This document shows, one piece after another, positions 1 through 5,671 of a stretch of DNA of 9,818 nucleotides (position 1 is the first letter of the stretch; each line of letters starts with the position of its first letter). Below the pieces are notes generated by a model. The model was not told the origin of the DNA, did no database searches, and worked only from the letters and a program-made list of their open reading frames with translations. This DNA is from an uncultured Oscillibacter sp. (GTDB lineage: Bacteria; Bacillota; Clostridia; Oscillospirales; Oscillospiraceae): NCBI GenBank assembly GCA_910577405.1, contig CAJTMG010000042.1, positions 1 to 9,818 of the forward strand, written 5' to 3'. The position numbers and the translations under genes are program-made.

Positions 1-382
1 CCGCTCCAGCCGCTCTCAGACGTTCGCCGGTGGCCGACAGCTTCTGATTCTGCCGTTCCAGAGCCGCTTCCGTGCTCTTGATCCGCTCTTCCAGCCTGAC
101 CTTTTCCCTCTCAAGTCCGGCGGTGGAACCGGTGGTCTCGCTGATTTCCTTTTGCAGCAGATCGTGCTGTTTTTGCAGGCTTTCCAGTTTGGCGCGGGTG
201 TTTTCCAACGCCGCCTGCTGTTTCTGATAGGAGGAAATGTCATTCTGAACCTTATGCAGGCTCTGGATTTCTTTGCCCAGCCGGGTAAATTCCGCCTGCG
301 CCCTGGAGAATGTTCCCCTGAATCCGCCGTTCAGCCGGGCGTTCAGAGCAAACAGCATTTCATACTGCTTTTTCCCGGCCAT
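1..382 (-). CDS. Phage tail tape measure protein, N-terminal part (runs off window)
   Basis: The frame is open from ATG at 382 to the window edge, giving 127 codons of the N-terminus. An AAAGGAGG ribosome site lies 8-10 bases upstream, inside the last codons of the preceding frameshift extension. The visible protein starts MAGKKQYEMLFALNARLNGGF, typical of phage tail tape measure proteins. From about residue 35 it is a long charged heptad-like helix rich in E, K, Q and L, predicted coiled coil. Such proteins fill the tail tube, set tail length and are wrapped by the assembly chaperones encoded just upstream. Position directly after the frameshifting chaperone gene is the standard phage order and is the strongest support. 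The central and C-terminal domains are outside the window, so total length is unknown. Confidence 0.85.
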   Translation of the reverse strand, partial: MAGKKQYEMLFALNARLNGGFRGTFSRAQAEFTRLGKEIQSLHKVQNDISSYQKQQAALENTRAKLESLQKQHDLLQKEISETTGSTAGLEREKVRLEERIKSTEAALERQNQKLSATGERLRAAGA

Positions 383-388
383 GCGCTA

Positions 389-571
389 TTACCTCCTTTG
401 ATTCTCCGCCAGTTCAGCGGTCAGTTCTTTATTCGCCCGAATCCAGGCGGGCAGCTCCAGCAGGGACCGGGACAGCCAGTAATCCGCCGGAGCATACGCC
501 GACAGAATCAGGCATTGCTTCCGGAGCCACTGTCCTCCGTCTCCGGCAACGACTCCGAGCGCATTAAAAAA
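389..571 (-). CDS. Tail assembly chaperone frameshift extension (GT-type C-terminal part)
   Basis: This minus-strand frame lies -1 relative to the chaperone frame. It overlaps the end of the short form and stops with TAA at 389-391. It has no ATG of its own with a ribosome site. A -1 slip at T TTT TTA would join codons 1-139 of the chaperone to 58 codons here (NALGVVAGDGGQWLR...ELAENQRR), giving a fusion of about 197 residues. The tryptophan-rich segment around PADYWLSRSLLELPAW is like the helical C-terminal parts of frameshifted tail chaperones that contact the tape measure protein. The extension ends 6 bases before the tape measure start codon, and its final codons contain that gene's ribosome site, which fits translational coupling. 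Confidence 0.8.
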   Translation of the reverse strand, partial: FFNALGVVAGDGGQWLRKQCLILSAYAPADYWLSRSLLELPAWIRANKELTAELAENQRR

Positions 572-981
572 CTTCTTGCCTTGCTGCAAATCGCGGAAAA
601 ATCCTTCAAGGGAAAGGCTTTCATCGCAATTTTCCGGGCAGGCGGGGCAATCTCCCGAAGCTCATCACAGGCCCGGACAGCCATACCGCAGAGGTATTCG
701 CCGGTGAATTCCGGTACTACCAAGGTCTTTCCTTGTTTCATCATTTCAAATTCGATTTCCAGATGGTCCGCGCCGGTAAGGGTATCCCAATGGAACGTCA
801 GCTTGTCGTAAGTTTTTCCCTCCCACTGGAAGGGCCTGCTGAACGTATGGACGTAAACGAAGTTATCCGGTTCGCTCTGCGCCGCCTGTTCAATCGCGAC
901 AGCGGCTTCCGCCAGGTCCTCATTGGTAGGGTCGCGGATGGGTTCCAACGCCTTTTTGACGGCAGGGTCGCTATTTTTCAT
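508..981 (-). CDS. Tail assembly chaperone, short form (gpE/gp41-like)
   Basis: 157 residues. ATG at 981 follows TTAAGGAGG by 8 bases; the frame stays open further upstream only as antisense to hicA1. The core (about residues 45-110, with HTFSRPFQWEGKTYDKLTF near its start) resembles the Mu/P2-type tail assembly chaperone family (phage TAC, E/41/14). The C-terminus turns acidic and S/G-rich before the TGA at 508. It lies directly before the tape measure gene, and its 3' end overlaps a second frame reachable by a -1 slip at 565-571, the classic G/GT arrangement of tail chaperones. The short form should be the major product and bind the tape measure protein before tube polymerisation. It is separated from its usual upstream neighbour, the tail tube gene, by the inverted hicA1B1 cassette, so its mRNA must either cross that cassette in antisense or start nearby. 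Confidence 0.85.
   Translation of the reverse strand: MKNSDPAVKKALEPIRDPTNEDLAEAAVAIEQAAQSEPDNFVYVHTFSRPFQWEGKTYDKLTFHWDTLTGADHLEIEFEMMKQGKTLVVPEFTGEYLCGMAVRACDELREIAPPARKIAMKAFPLKDFSAICSKARSFLMRSESLPETEDSGSGSNA
515..549 (-). promoter_or_regulatory. Candidate frameshift-stimulating RNA hairpin
   Basis: On the minus-strand RNA, TTGCCGGAG (549-541) can pair with CTCCGGAAGCAA (526-515). The pairs are TTGC/GCAA and CGGAG/CTCCG, with a 3-base bulge and a loop of about 14 bases. It starts 15 bases after the slippery site, which is further than the usual 5-9. The geometry is therefore not ideal and a pseudoknot may be involved. Confidence 0.4.
565..571 (-). promoter_or_regulatory. Programmed -1 frameshift slippery heptamer TTTTTTA
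   Basis: Read on the minus strand in the chaperone frame, the codons are AGT TTT TTA ATG. This gives the canonical X XXY YYZ heptamer T TTT TTA, and a -1 slip enters exactly the frame that stays open to 389. Both tRNAs can re-pair well on TTT TTT. A possible stimulatory hairpin begins 15 bases downstream. Confidence 0.85.
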
Positions 982-990
982 AACAATGTC

Positions 991-1005
991 CTCCTTAAAA
1001 ATTTT
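991..1005. repeat. Cassette-junction motif CTCCTTAAAAATTTT, first of three
   Basis: Identical over 15 bases to 7892-7906. It supplies the ribosome site of the tail chaperone on the minus strand and abuts the distal hicA1B1 operator on the other side. The remaining minus-strand genes in the window lack the AAAATTTTT stretch before their ribosome sites. Confidence 0.8.
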
Positions 1006-1020
1006 ACATACTTTTATGTA
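1005..1020. promoter_or_regulatory. Distal palindromic operator of hicA1B1
   Basis: TACATA-CTTT-TATGTA is a perfect 6-bp inverted repeat with a 4-base centre, lying just upstream of the -35 box. It matches the proximal operator at 1035-1049 arm for arm. The likely binder is the ribbon-helix-helix domain of HicB1, acting in autoregulation. This is inferred from family knowledge and position. Confidence 0.65.
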
Positions 1021-1027
1021 TTTTTTC

Positions 1028-1056
1028 TTGACATTACATAAAGTATGTACTATAAT
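1028..1056 (+). promoter_or_regulatory. hicA1B1 promoter, full consensus
   Basis: TTGACA at 1028-1033 and TATAAT at 1051-1056 are separated by exactly 17 bases, a complete sigma-70/sigma-A consensus. Transcription should start near 1063, giving a leader of about 18 bases before the GTG of hicA1. Such a strong promoter only makes sense with tight repression, which the flanking and internal palindromes could supply. Confidence 0.85.
1035..1049. promoter_or_regulatory. Proximal palindromic operator of hicA1B1, inside the promoter spacer
   Basis: TACATA-AAG-TATGTA is a perfect 6-bp inverted repeat that almost fills the 17-base gap between -35 and -10. A protein bound here would block RNA polymerase directly. 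It shares both arms with the operator at 1005-1020. The centres are about 30 bases apart, roughly three helical turns, so cooperative binding on one DNA face is plausible. Confidence 0.7.
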
Positions 1057-1080
1057 AGAATCATGGAAAGGGGTGATACA

Positions 1081-1257
1081 GTGAAACGCCGGGACGTAAT
1101 GAAAAAACTGCAAGACGCCGGATACTCCATCATCCGGGATGACGGAAGCCATACAAATCTATGGAAACCCGGCAGCAAAGTCATCCAGGTTCCACGGCAT
1201 CGCGAAATCAATGAAAACACCGCAAGACAAATCCTGAAGGACGCGGGGCTGAAATAA
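1081..1257 (+). CDS. hicA: HicA-type toxin, mRNA interferase (first copy)
   Basis: 58 residues from GTG at 1081, chosen because AAAGGGGTGAT precedes it by the right distance and it lies about 18 bases after the predicted transcription start. ATG codons at 1045 and 1063 fall in the operator or before a ribosome site. HicA toxins are small ribonucleases with a double-stranded-RNA-binding fold that cut mRNA and stop translation until HicB neutralises them. The family signature is clear: N-terminal helix, AGY strand near 13-15, DDGSH with the catalytic-type histidine H24, VPRH at 37-40, and a final helix ending RQILKDAGLK. The length is normal and the histidine is present, so the toxin looks active. 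It is the first gene of a two-gene operon with hicB, inserted against the direction of the tail genes. Confidence 0.92.
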   Translation: MKRRDVMKKLQDAGYSIIRDDGSHTNLWKPGSKVIQVPRHREINENTARQILKDAGLK

Positions 1258-1266
1258 TCCCTGCGT

Positions 1267-1289
1267 CCTCCCAAAAATAAAATGGGAGG
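1267..1289 (+). promoter_or_regulatory. RNA hairpin covering the hicB1 ribosome site
   Basis: CCTCCCA (1267-1273) and TGGGAGG (1283-1289) form a perfect 7-bp stem with a 9-base all A/T loop. The 3' arm is the Shine-Dalgarno sequence of hicB1, whose ATG is at 1297. The hairpin lies wholly between the hicA1 stop and the hicB1 start. It should lower antitoxin translation unless it is opened by ribosomes finishing hicA1 about 10 bases upstream. Confidence 0.65.
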
Positions 1290-1296
1290 TAACACG

Positions 1297-1680
1297 ATGA
1301 ACACATTTGTATATCCCGCGCTGTTCCACTTCAACGAAGACGACGGGTCGTACACGATCACTTATCCCGATCTTCCGGGTTGCATCTCTGAGGGAAAATC
1401 CCTGGAAAACGCCCTGTATATGGCGCAGGACGCTTTGAAGCAGTGGCTGGAGTGTACGATTGAGATCGGCCAGGAAATCCCTGCTGCCAGCCGTGCGGAG
1501 GACGTTGCCTACGAACAAGGGGAATTTGTAAATCTGGTCCGTGCGGAATTGAAAGACGACCGTGCCATCCGGCGCACTGTCAGCATTCCAAAGCGGCTGT
1601 ACGATGCCGCTACAAACGCAAATCTCAGCCTGTCCCGCGTTTTGCAGGAAGCGCTCAAGGAACGTCTTGATGTGCAGTAA
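1297..1680 (+). CDS. hicB: HicB-type antitoxin (first copy)
   Basis: 127 residues from ATG at 1297, 7 bases after GGGAGG; an in-frame ATG at 1282 lies in the ribosome-site hairpin and is rejected. HicB antitoxins bind and block HicA and repress the operon. The N-terminal part has the degenerate RNase-H-like HicB fold with the hallmark YPDLPGC at residues 23-29, followed by SEGKSLENAL and a helix. The C-terminus (about 91-125, with RRTVSIPKRLYDAATNANLS) is a strand plus two helices of ribbon-helix-helix type for DNA binding. That suits the TACATA/TATGTA palindromes in the promoter. It is the second gene of the operon, 39 bases after hicA1, and is followed at once by a terminator. Confidence 0.92.
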   Translation: MNTFVYPALFHFNEDDGSYTITYPDLPGCISEGKSLENALYMAQDALKQWLECTIEIGQEIPAASRAEDVAYEQGEFVNLVRAELKDDRAIRRTVSIPKRLYDAATNANLSLSRVLQEALKERLDVQ

Positions 1681-1694
1681 ACATGATGCAAGAG

Positions 1695-1724
1695 ACCGTC
1701 CTTCCGGGGGCGGTTTTTGCTTTT
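1695..1724 (+). terminator. Rho-independent terminator of hicA1B1
   Basis: ACCGTCC (1695-1701) pairs with GGGCGGT (1708-1714), one T-G wobble and a 6-base loop, followed by TTTTTGCTTTT. It is 14 bases after the hicB1 stop. The U-rich tail exists only on the plus strand, so it stops hicAB transcription before the tail tube gene and should let leftward late transcription pass. Confidence 0.8.
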
Positions 1725-2241
1725 ACATCAGCCCGATTGCCTTACGCACATCAGCGGCGCAATCTTTGCCGTTCACCATATGAACCTGATTGAACTGGTC
1801 GATATCAACAACCTTCTGTCCGGCCTTGAACACCGCATACTTGCACACGCTGTAGGTCCCGGAGGCGTCCGCAGCAGAAGCCGTGGAAATCGTGCCGTGA
1901 CTGGTTTCCGTGGGCCGGATGGACATCTCAAAGCGGGTCTGTTCGATTTCCTCCGTGCGGTTGACGGAATCAAAATACTGTTCCGCCACATATACAGCCA
2001 CGTCATGCCATTCGTTGGAACCCAATTCCACCGCGGCATCCGTCACGCTGGTGAATTCAATCTGGACCGTCATCGCCTCAATCATGCTGGCAAGAGGAAT
2101 CGTCGCGTCGCCCATCAGACCCGCGCCCGTAACGGCAACGGTCTTGTACTTGATGGGCGGCATGGTGATTTTGCCAACGCCGATCAGAGCGCCGCCGTTT
2201 TTGTACATCATGTAATCTACATGACCATTGGGGTAAATCAT
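1723..2241 (-). CDS. Phage major tail tube protein (P2 gpFII-like)
   Basis: 172 residues from ATG at 2241, preceded by AAGGAGGG at 7 bases. It matches the P2 FII family: start MIYPNGHVDYMMYKNG, then GVGKITMPPIKYKTVAVTGAGLMG, a middle region of alternating strands, and a C-terminus ending in a short helix. The length equals that of P2 FII. It forms the inner hexameric tube around which the sheath contracts. It lies 13 bases after the sheath gene stop, as expected for sheath-tube pairs. The next structural gene would normally be the tail chaperone, but the hicA1B1 cassette lies between them in the opposite direction. Its stop codon overlaps the T-rich tail of the hicAB terminator, so the cassette fits tightly against the gene. 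Confidence 0.9.
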   Translation of the reverse strand: MIYPNGHVDYMMYKNGGALIGVGKITMPPIKYKTVAVTGAGLMGDATIPLASMIEAMTVQIEFTSVTDAAVELGSNEWHDVAVYVAEQYFDSVNRTEEIEQTRFEMSIRPTETSHGTISTASAADASGTYSVCKYAVFKAGQKVVDIDQFNQVHMVNGKDCAADVRKAIGLM

Positions 2242-2254
2242 GATGTATCCCTCC

Positions 2255-3706
2255 TTACGCCGTCAGAGCCGCTTCCACATAGGAAACGTCGTATTCCAGA
2301 ATGAAGTCAATCCGCTGTGCCGGGACCGGCGGCGCGTTGTAGACGTGCAGGGTGATGTGCCCCGCCAGCAGACTGGTCAGGGGATTTTCCTCCGCCAGCA
2401 GCTCGCACCGTGCGCCGTACAGGTATCCGGACCCGCACAGGCCGCCCAGCCAGATGTTACAGGTCTGCAAAATGGAATCCCGCAGAACCGGTGTCAGGGG
2501 CTTGTCCTGTTTGGGCCAGAACGTCCGAATCAAGGTGTTGCCAATGTAATCAAACATTCTGGAAACGGGAATAAACTGGTCCTTGACATCGGTATTACCG
2601 GGGAAACAGGCCGTATAGTTACCCTTAGCCACCCAACCGCTGTCCATAAAGTTCACAGCGGTGACCACGCCCCAGTCGCCGGAGACCATTTCCACCTGGG
2701 GCCATGTCAGATTGACCGGCGTGCCGTCGGCCAGACAGCAGGCGTCCATTTTCAGATTCTTGTTAGAGGGACTTTCATATGGCACACCCCGGTTCTCGCC
2801 ATCTACACTGGCCATCAGTCCACACAGCTGCGTCGACAGATGGAACATATAGTCTCCCAGCTTCACCATAGGCCAGCAAAGAATCTGATCCACGTCAACA
2901 AAGCTGTTTTTGTTCTTGTAACCGGAGAGCTGTGAGTATTCCGTGACGCCCTCCGCGCTGCTGTCCGCGTCAATCACAGCCTTGCCCCGGAACAGACCGC
3001 TGATTGCAGAAGCCTTGGTCGCCATCACCGCCGCGACGACCGTGTTGTGGGACCAGCCAGGGGCGCAGATCAGGTCCGGCACGGTTCCGACTACGGTCAT
3101 GGCCGCGTCCACCTGCCCTACGCCGTCCACCACATCGGCCACTGTTGCGGTTTCGGGGGTCACAGCGTCGTAACCAATATTCAGAGACACAGCGTCATAG
3201 GCCGCGCCGCCCTCCAGCAGTTCCACGATGCAGACATAGGTATCGGAATCGTCACGGTCGTAGAACACACTGTAATCCGTATCTCGTTCCAGCGTGACCG
3301 TCTGGCCTTCCTCCGCGCCAGCAATCGTTACCGTCAGCGAATCCGCAATGGCCGCAACGGGCAGAACCGCCTGATGACCGGCTATGGGGAAACTCTTCGG
3401 TTCTACGGTCTTCTTCATCGTTTCCGGGTCCAGGATGTTGCAGAAAATCACCGGCTGGCATCCAAAAAGCTGAAAATGGGAGTACATGAATTCGCAGAGC
3501 GTGTAGTTTTTCCAGTCATAGGAGAACCCCAGCTTTTCCACCGCCTCGTCCCAGCTCGTTGCCAGAATGGGGGTATTGGACGCGGCAGGTTTGCTGGCCG
3601 TATGCACAGGCGCGGTCCCTACCACAAAGGGGATTCCGACCTTTGCCACATTCGGCGTGCTTACCGACGTGGCCTGTTCATAGACGTGTACGCCAAGAGT
3701 TGCCAT
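2255..3706 (-). CDS. Phage tail sheath protein (P2 gpFI-like)
   Basis: 483 residues from ATG at 3706, with GAGGTAAT upstream. The start MATLGVHVYEQATSVSTPN, then a VGTAP strand around residue 28-33 and the EAVEKLGFSYDW region, are typical of contractile sheath proteins of the P2/Firmicutes prophage type. A middle insertion around 115-175, rich in strands and acidic residues, looks like the variable surface domain. The C-terminal part (about 360-483, with YIGNTLIRTFWPKQDKPLT and VYNAPPVPAQRIDFILEYD) is the conserved domain that links sheath subunits to each other and to the tube. Its presence shows that the particle has a contractile tail. It lies between a small conserved protein and the tube gene, all in one operon. 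Confidence 0.93.
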   Translation of the reverse strand: MATLGVHVYEQATSVSTPNVAKVGIPFVVGTAPVHTASKPAASNTPILATSWDEAVEKLGFSYDWKNYTLCEFMYSHFQLFGCQPVIFCNILDPETMKKTVEPKSFPIAGHQAVLPVAAIADSLTVTIAGAEEGQTVTLERDTDYSVFYDRDDSDTYVCIVELLEGGAAYDAVSLNIGYDAVTPETATVADVVDGVGQVDAAMTVVGTVPDLICAPGWSHNTVVAAVMATKASAISGLFRGKAVIDADSSAEGVTEYSQLSGYKNKNSFVDVDQILCWPMVKLGDYMFHLSTQLCGLMASVDGENRGVPYESPSNKNLKMDACCLADGTPVNLTWPQVEMVSGDWGVVTAVNFMDSGWVAKGNYTACFPGNTDVKDQFIPVSRMFDYIGNTLIRTFWPKQDKPLTPVLRDSILQTCNIWLGGLCGSGYLYGARCELLAEENPLTSLLAGHITLHVYNAPPVPAQRIDFILEYDVSYVEAALTA

Positions 3707-3717
3707 ATTGGATTACC

Positions 3718-4047
3718 TCACTTTCCCGCCAGCTTGTGATAGTTGGCGTACAGAGCGTTGCCGGGAGTCTTCACTTTCAGCCGCGCAGCCGGGAGCGTAT
3801 CGCCGGAGACAATCAGCGTCTTCACCAGCGGATACCGTTCAATTGCGGCGGCGGCGGTCCGGAGGGCGTTCTCACGGCTTCCCCGGAAGATGGTCCCGGT
3901 CTGAATCAGGCCCTTGATATTCGGCCCGATGTAAATGCAGAAGCCGGACTGATTGACTTCCGGCGCGGCGGCAGATTTCATCGTACCGGGAACAGGCGCG
4001 GATTCCGTCACACCATCAACCGGCGTTTCAATGGTTTTCTTTGCCAT
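3718..4047 (-). CDS. Small conserved phage protein of unknown function, upstream of sheath
   Basis: 109 residues from ATG at 4047; GAAAGGA lies upstream within the end of the preceding gene, which it overlaps by 20 bases. It has a disordered N-terminus (about 1-32, rich in A, P, T, S). A compact region follows with YIGPNIKGLIQTGTIFRG, a helix, then IERYPLVKTLIVSGDTLPAAR and KTPGNALYANYHKLAGK. From memory, proteins with this KYP-LIV...PGN.LY pattern recur just before the sheath in Firmicutes prophages, usually as hypothetical proteins. The context suggests a tail component or an assembly factor for the sheath, but nothing in the sequence proves a role. It ends 11 bases before the sheath start. 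Confidence 0.75.
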   Translation of the reverse strand: MAKKTIETPVDGVTESAPVPGTMKSAAAPEVNQSGFCIYIGPNIKGLIQTGTIFRGSRENALRTAAAAIERYPLVKTLIVSGDTLPAARLKVKTPGNALYANYHKLAGK

Positions 4048-4630
4048 TCTGATTCATTCCTTTCAATTTTCTCGTTTCTTCCAGATGCTTCGGACACGGG
4101 TCACAGGGCGGCATTCCGTGTATCACCCGGTCGGACGCAAGCCGTTTCACGGGAGGGATTTTCCAGGTCGTTACCATCTCCCCCAGATAATATGGGGCAA
4201 TACTGGATTCTCCGTCGTCCGGATACGCCAGCATTTCCACGCCTGTTTTCAGGTCCAGCACAAACTGTCCGCCAAGCACAGCCTGTTCCAGCAACGCAAT
4301 CCGCAGCTGTTCCATCAGATTCAGAAGCGCCAGCGCCCCTTCCTGACAGTCCTCGTGATACACGCAGAACACCGTCCGCACCACTGCCACTGCATCCGGT
4401 AGCGCGTGGCCTGACGTCTGGCTGTCTTTGCCTGTAACCACCTGATGGAGGATATAAGGGGCTTTCCGCATGGCGTCCCGGAATTCGGGCAGGCGCATCA
4501 GGTAAACGCCGGGCGCACGGGGCGGGGGCAGTTCGTCCGCTTCCTCTCCGGGACGGACAGGCAGGCGCAGGTCACACACAGCGGCTTCCGTAAATTCTTT
4601 CAGACGTTCCAACAGAATTACTCTGGTCAT
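4028..4630 (-). CDS. Probable tail terminator / tail completion protein
   Basis: 200 residues from ATG at 4630, with GGAGGAC 8 bases upstream. I recognise no named domain with certainty. The N-terminal helix (RVILLERLKEFTEAAV), the strand DAMRKAPYILHQVVTG, the helix GALALLNLMEQLRIALLEQ and the late YYLGEMVTTWKIPPVKR fit the alpha/beta layout of tail-terminator proteins. Its place between a gpZ-like gene and the sheath supports that role: capping the finished tail tube and joining it to the head. The last 30 residues carry CDPCPKH, a possible metal site, in a tail that overlaps the next gene by 20 bases. It is 4 bases from the upstream gene's stop and clearly co-transcribed. Confidence 0.6.
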   Translation of the reverse strand: MTRVILLERLKEFTEAAVCDLRLPVRPGEEADELPPPRAPGVYLMRLPEFRDAMRKAPYILHQVVTGKDSQTSGHALPDAVAVVRTVFCVYHEDCQEGALALLNLMEQLRIALLEQAVLGGQFVLDLKTGVEMLAYPDDGESSIAPYYLGEMVTTWKIPPVKRLASDRVIHGMPPCDPCPKHLEETRKLKGMNQNGKENH

Positions 4631-4634
4631 AGAT

Positions 4635-5285
4635 TCAGGTCCTCCAGCCGTTCAGGATTGCGTTGATTTCATGTTCAAGACGTTCCTCAAACTTTTCCAC
4701 CGCTTTTTCCACAAGGCTTTCCGTCACATCCGGACTGCCCAGCATCTGCGGCACGGAAGAACCCATCAGCTCCCGAATCTCATCGCTTTTCCCGGAAGTC
4801 ATTCCGCCGGTTGCCTTAAAAATGCCCACATGACCGCTCTTCATCCTGGCCACAAAAGCATTCTGAAATGTTGCCGGACTTGTGCTTTTCAGCTGATGTC
4901 CACGAACCGGAACACCCGGATGCACTGTACGCCATTGGCCGCCTATCATAACCCTTACAAGCCTGCCGGTATCCGCTGACGGCTGTGCCGGTGAAGCTCC
5001 GCCATATCTGTACAGAGGTATTTTTCTGCCCGCAAAGGTCACTGCGGCCTGAATGCCATTCTGGAAACTGTAGCGGACGCTTACGCTCTCGCTGGCCCGG
5101 ATATTCGCCGCCGGAATGTCGTATCTCTCCCGGATAGCTTTTGCGCTGTTGGTCCGGAGGTGAGACACGGTTCGGGACATGGCGCTTTTGCCGGCCTTTT
5201 CCACGCCGCCGGGGATTCCTGCCAGAAGTTTTTGCATTCGTTCCAGCGTTTCCTGCCCGGTGGCTTCTACCTGTATGATACTCAA
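4635..5285 (-). CDS. Minor tail protein Z-like tail completion protein
   Basis: 216 residues. The start is TTG at 5285, overlapping the previous stop as TTGA; GGAGG lies about 10 bases upstream and the next in-frame ATG would remove 16 residues. The protein resembles prophage minor tail protein Z (lambda gpZ family). It has an N-terminal helix (ETLERMQKLLAGI), AMSRTVSHLRTNSAKAIRERYDI, then the strand region with FAGRKIPLYRYGG around 85-95. A later FVARMKSGHVGIF segment is followed by a C-terminal helix (VEKAVEKFEERLEHEINAILN). gpZ-type proteins finish the tail end that joins the head. Neighbours on both sides are head-tail connection genes, which agrees. The unusual TTG start and overlap suggest that its translation depends on termination of the upstream gene. 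Confidence 0.8.
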   Translation of the reverse strand: MSIIQVEATGQETLERMQKLLAGIPGGVEKAGKSAMSRTVSHLRTNSAKAIRERYDIPAANIRASESVSVRYSFQNGIQAAVTFAGRKIPLYRYGGASPAQPSADTGRLVRVMIGGQWRTVHPGVPVRGHQLKSTSPATFQNAFVARMKSGHVGIFKATGGMTSGKSDEIRELMGSSVPQMLGSPDVTESLVEKAVEKFEERLEHEINAILNGWRT

Positions 5286-5671
5286 TCTCCGATTGCCTCC
5301 AGTTCCAGCCGCAGCATTCCCATTTCGTTCCCTACAAGGCCGATGGAGTATCGATGGAAATATATACTGCCCTCTCGCGTGCTGATCTGGATGGAATTCC
5401 CCTGCTTAGGGATTTTTCCGCCCAAATCAGAAACAGCGCAGAACAGCACGCAATTCTGTTGATACAGCCCTGGCGCGCCATCCGTCCGGCCCCGTCCAAA
5501 TCCACTGGCAGACAGCCGCTGACGGTCAGTTGCCTCCAGTTCCTGGAGAGAGACGGGGATATCGGGGTATTCCATTCCGTCATAACGGACCGTCCGGATT
5601 TCCGCGAATTCATCCGGGTTCAGGAATACGTTGCAGATATCTTGTTTCAGAATGTCCTTGAAGGTAGGCAT
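5282..5671 (-). CDS. Head-tail joining protein (lambda gpFII-like)
   Basis: 129 residues from ATG at 5671, with a GGAGG-type site upstream. The opening MPTFKDILKQDICNVFLNPD followed by EFAEIRTV is like the small attachment proteins of lambda gpFII type: a short helix, then the NPDEFAE turn leading into a beta barrel. The strand region QQNCVLFCAVSDLGGKIPKQG and the final MLRLELEAIGD complete the expected barrel. Length is in the usual range (about 115-130). The protein would add to the head portal region so that the tail can bind. It overlaps the previous gene by 25 bases and the gpZ-like gene by 4. Identification rests on short motifs and order, so it is likely but not certain. Confidence 0.65.
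   Translation of the reverse strand: MPTFKDILKQDICNVFLNPDEFAEIRTVRYDGMEYPDIPVSLQELEATDRQRLSASGFGRGRTDGAPGLYQQNCVLFCAVSDLGGKIPKQGNSIQISTREGSIYFHRYSIGLVGNEMGMLRLELEAIGD

Noticed and set aside
152..811. Plus-strand open frame of 219 codons
   Set aside because: Antisense to the tape measure and chaperone genes, with no ribosome site.
1045..1080. Earlier ATG starts for hicA1 at 1045 and 1063
   Set aside because: The first lies upstream of the predicted transcript start, inside the operator; the second has no ribosome site, while GTG 1081 has one and gives the family's usual length.
982..1152. N-terminal extension of the tail chaperone frame into hicA1
   Set aside because: The ATG at 981 has an excellent ribosome site; the upstream part is antisense to hicA1 and its promoter and has no start signal.
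1732..1744. The 13-base string CCCGATTGCCTTA, repeated at 8953-8965
   Set aside because: A 13-base match is about what chance gives in a window of this size; one copy is in the tube gene and the other in a hairpin arm, with no shared flanks.
3047..4437. Long plus-strand open frames of 230 and 292 codons
   Set aside because: They are antisense to the sheath, the small pre-sheath protein and the tail terminator, with no start signals and odd composition (R, P, H and Q rich).
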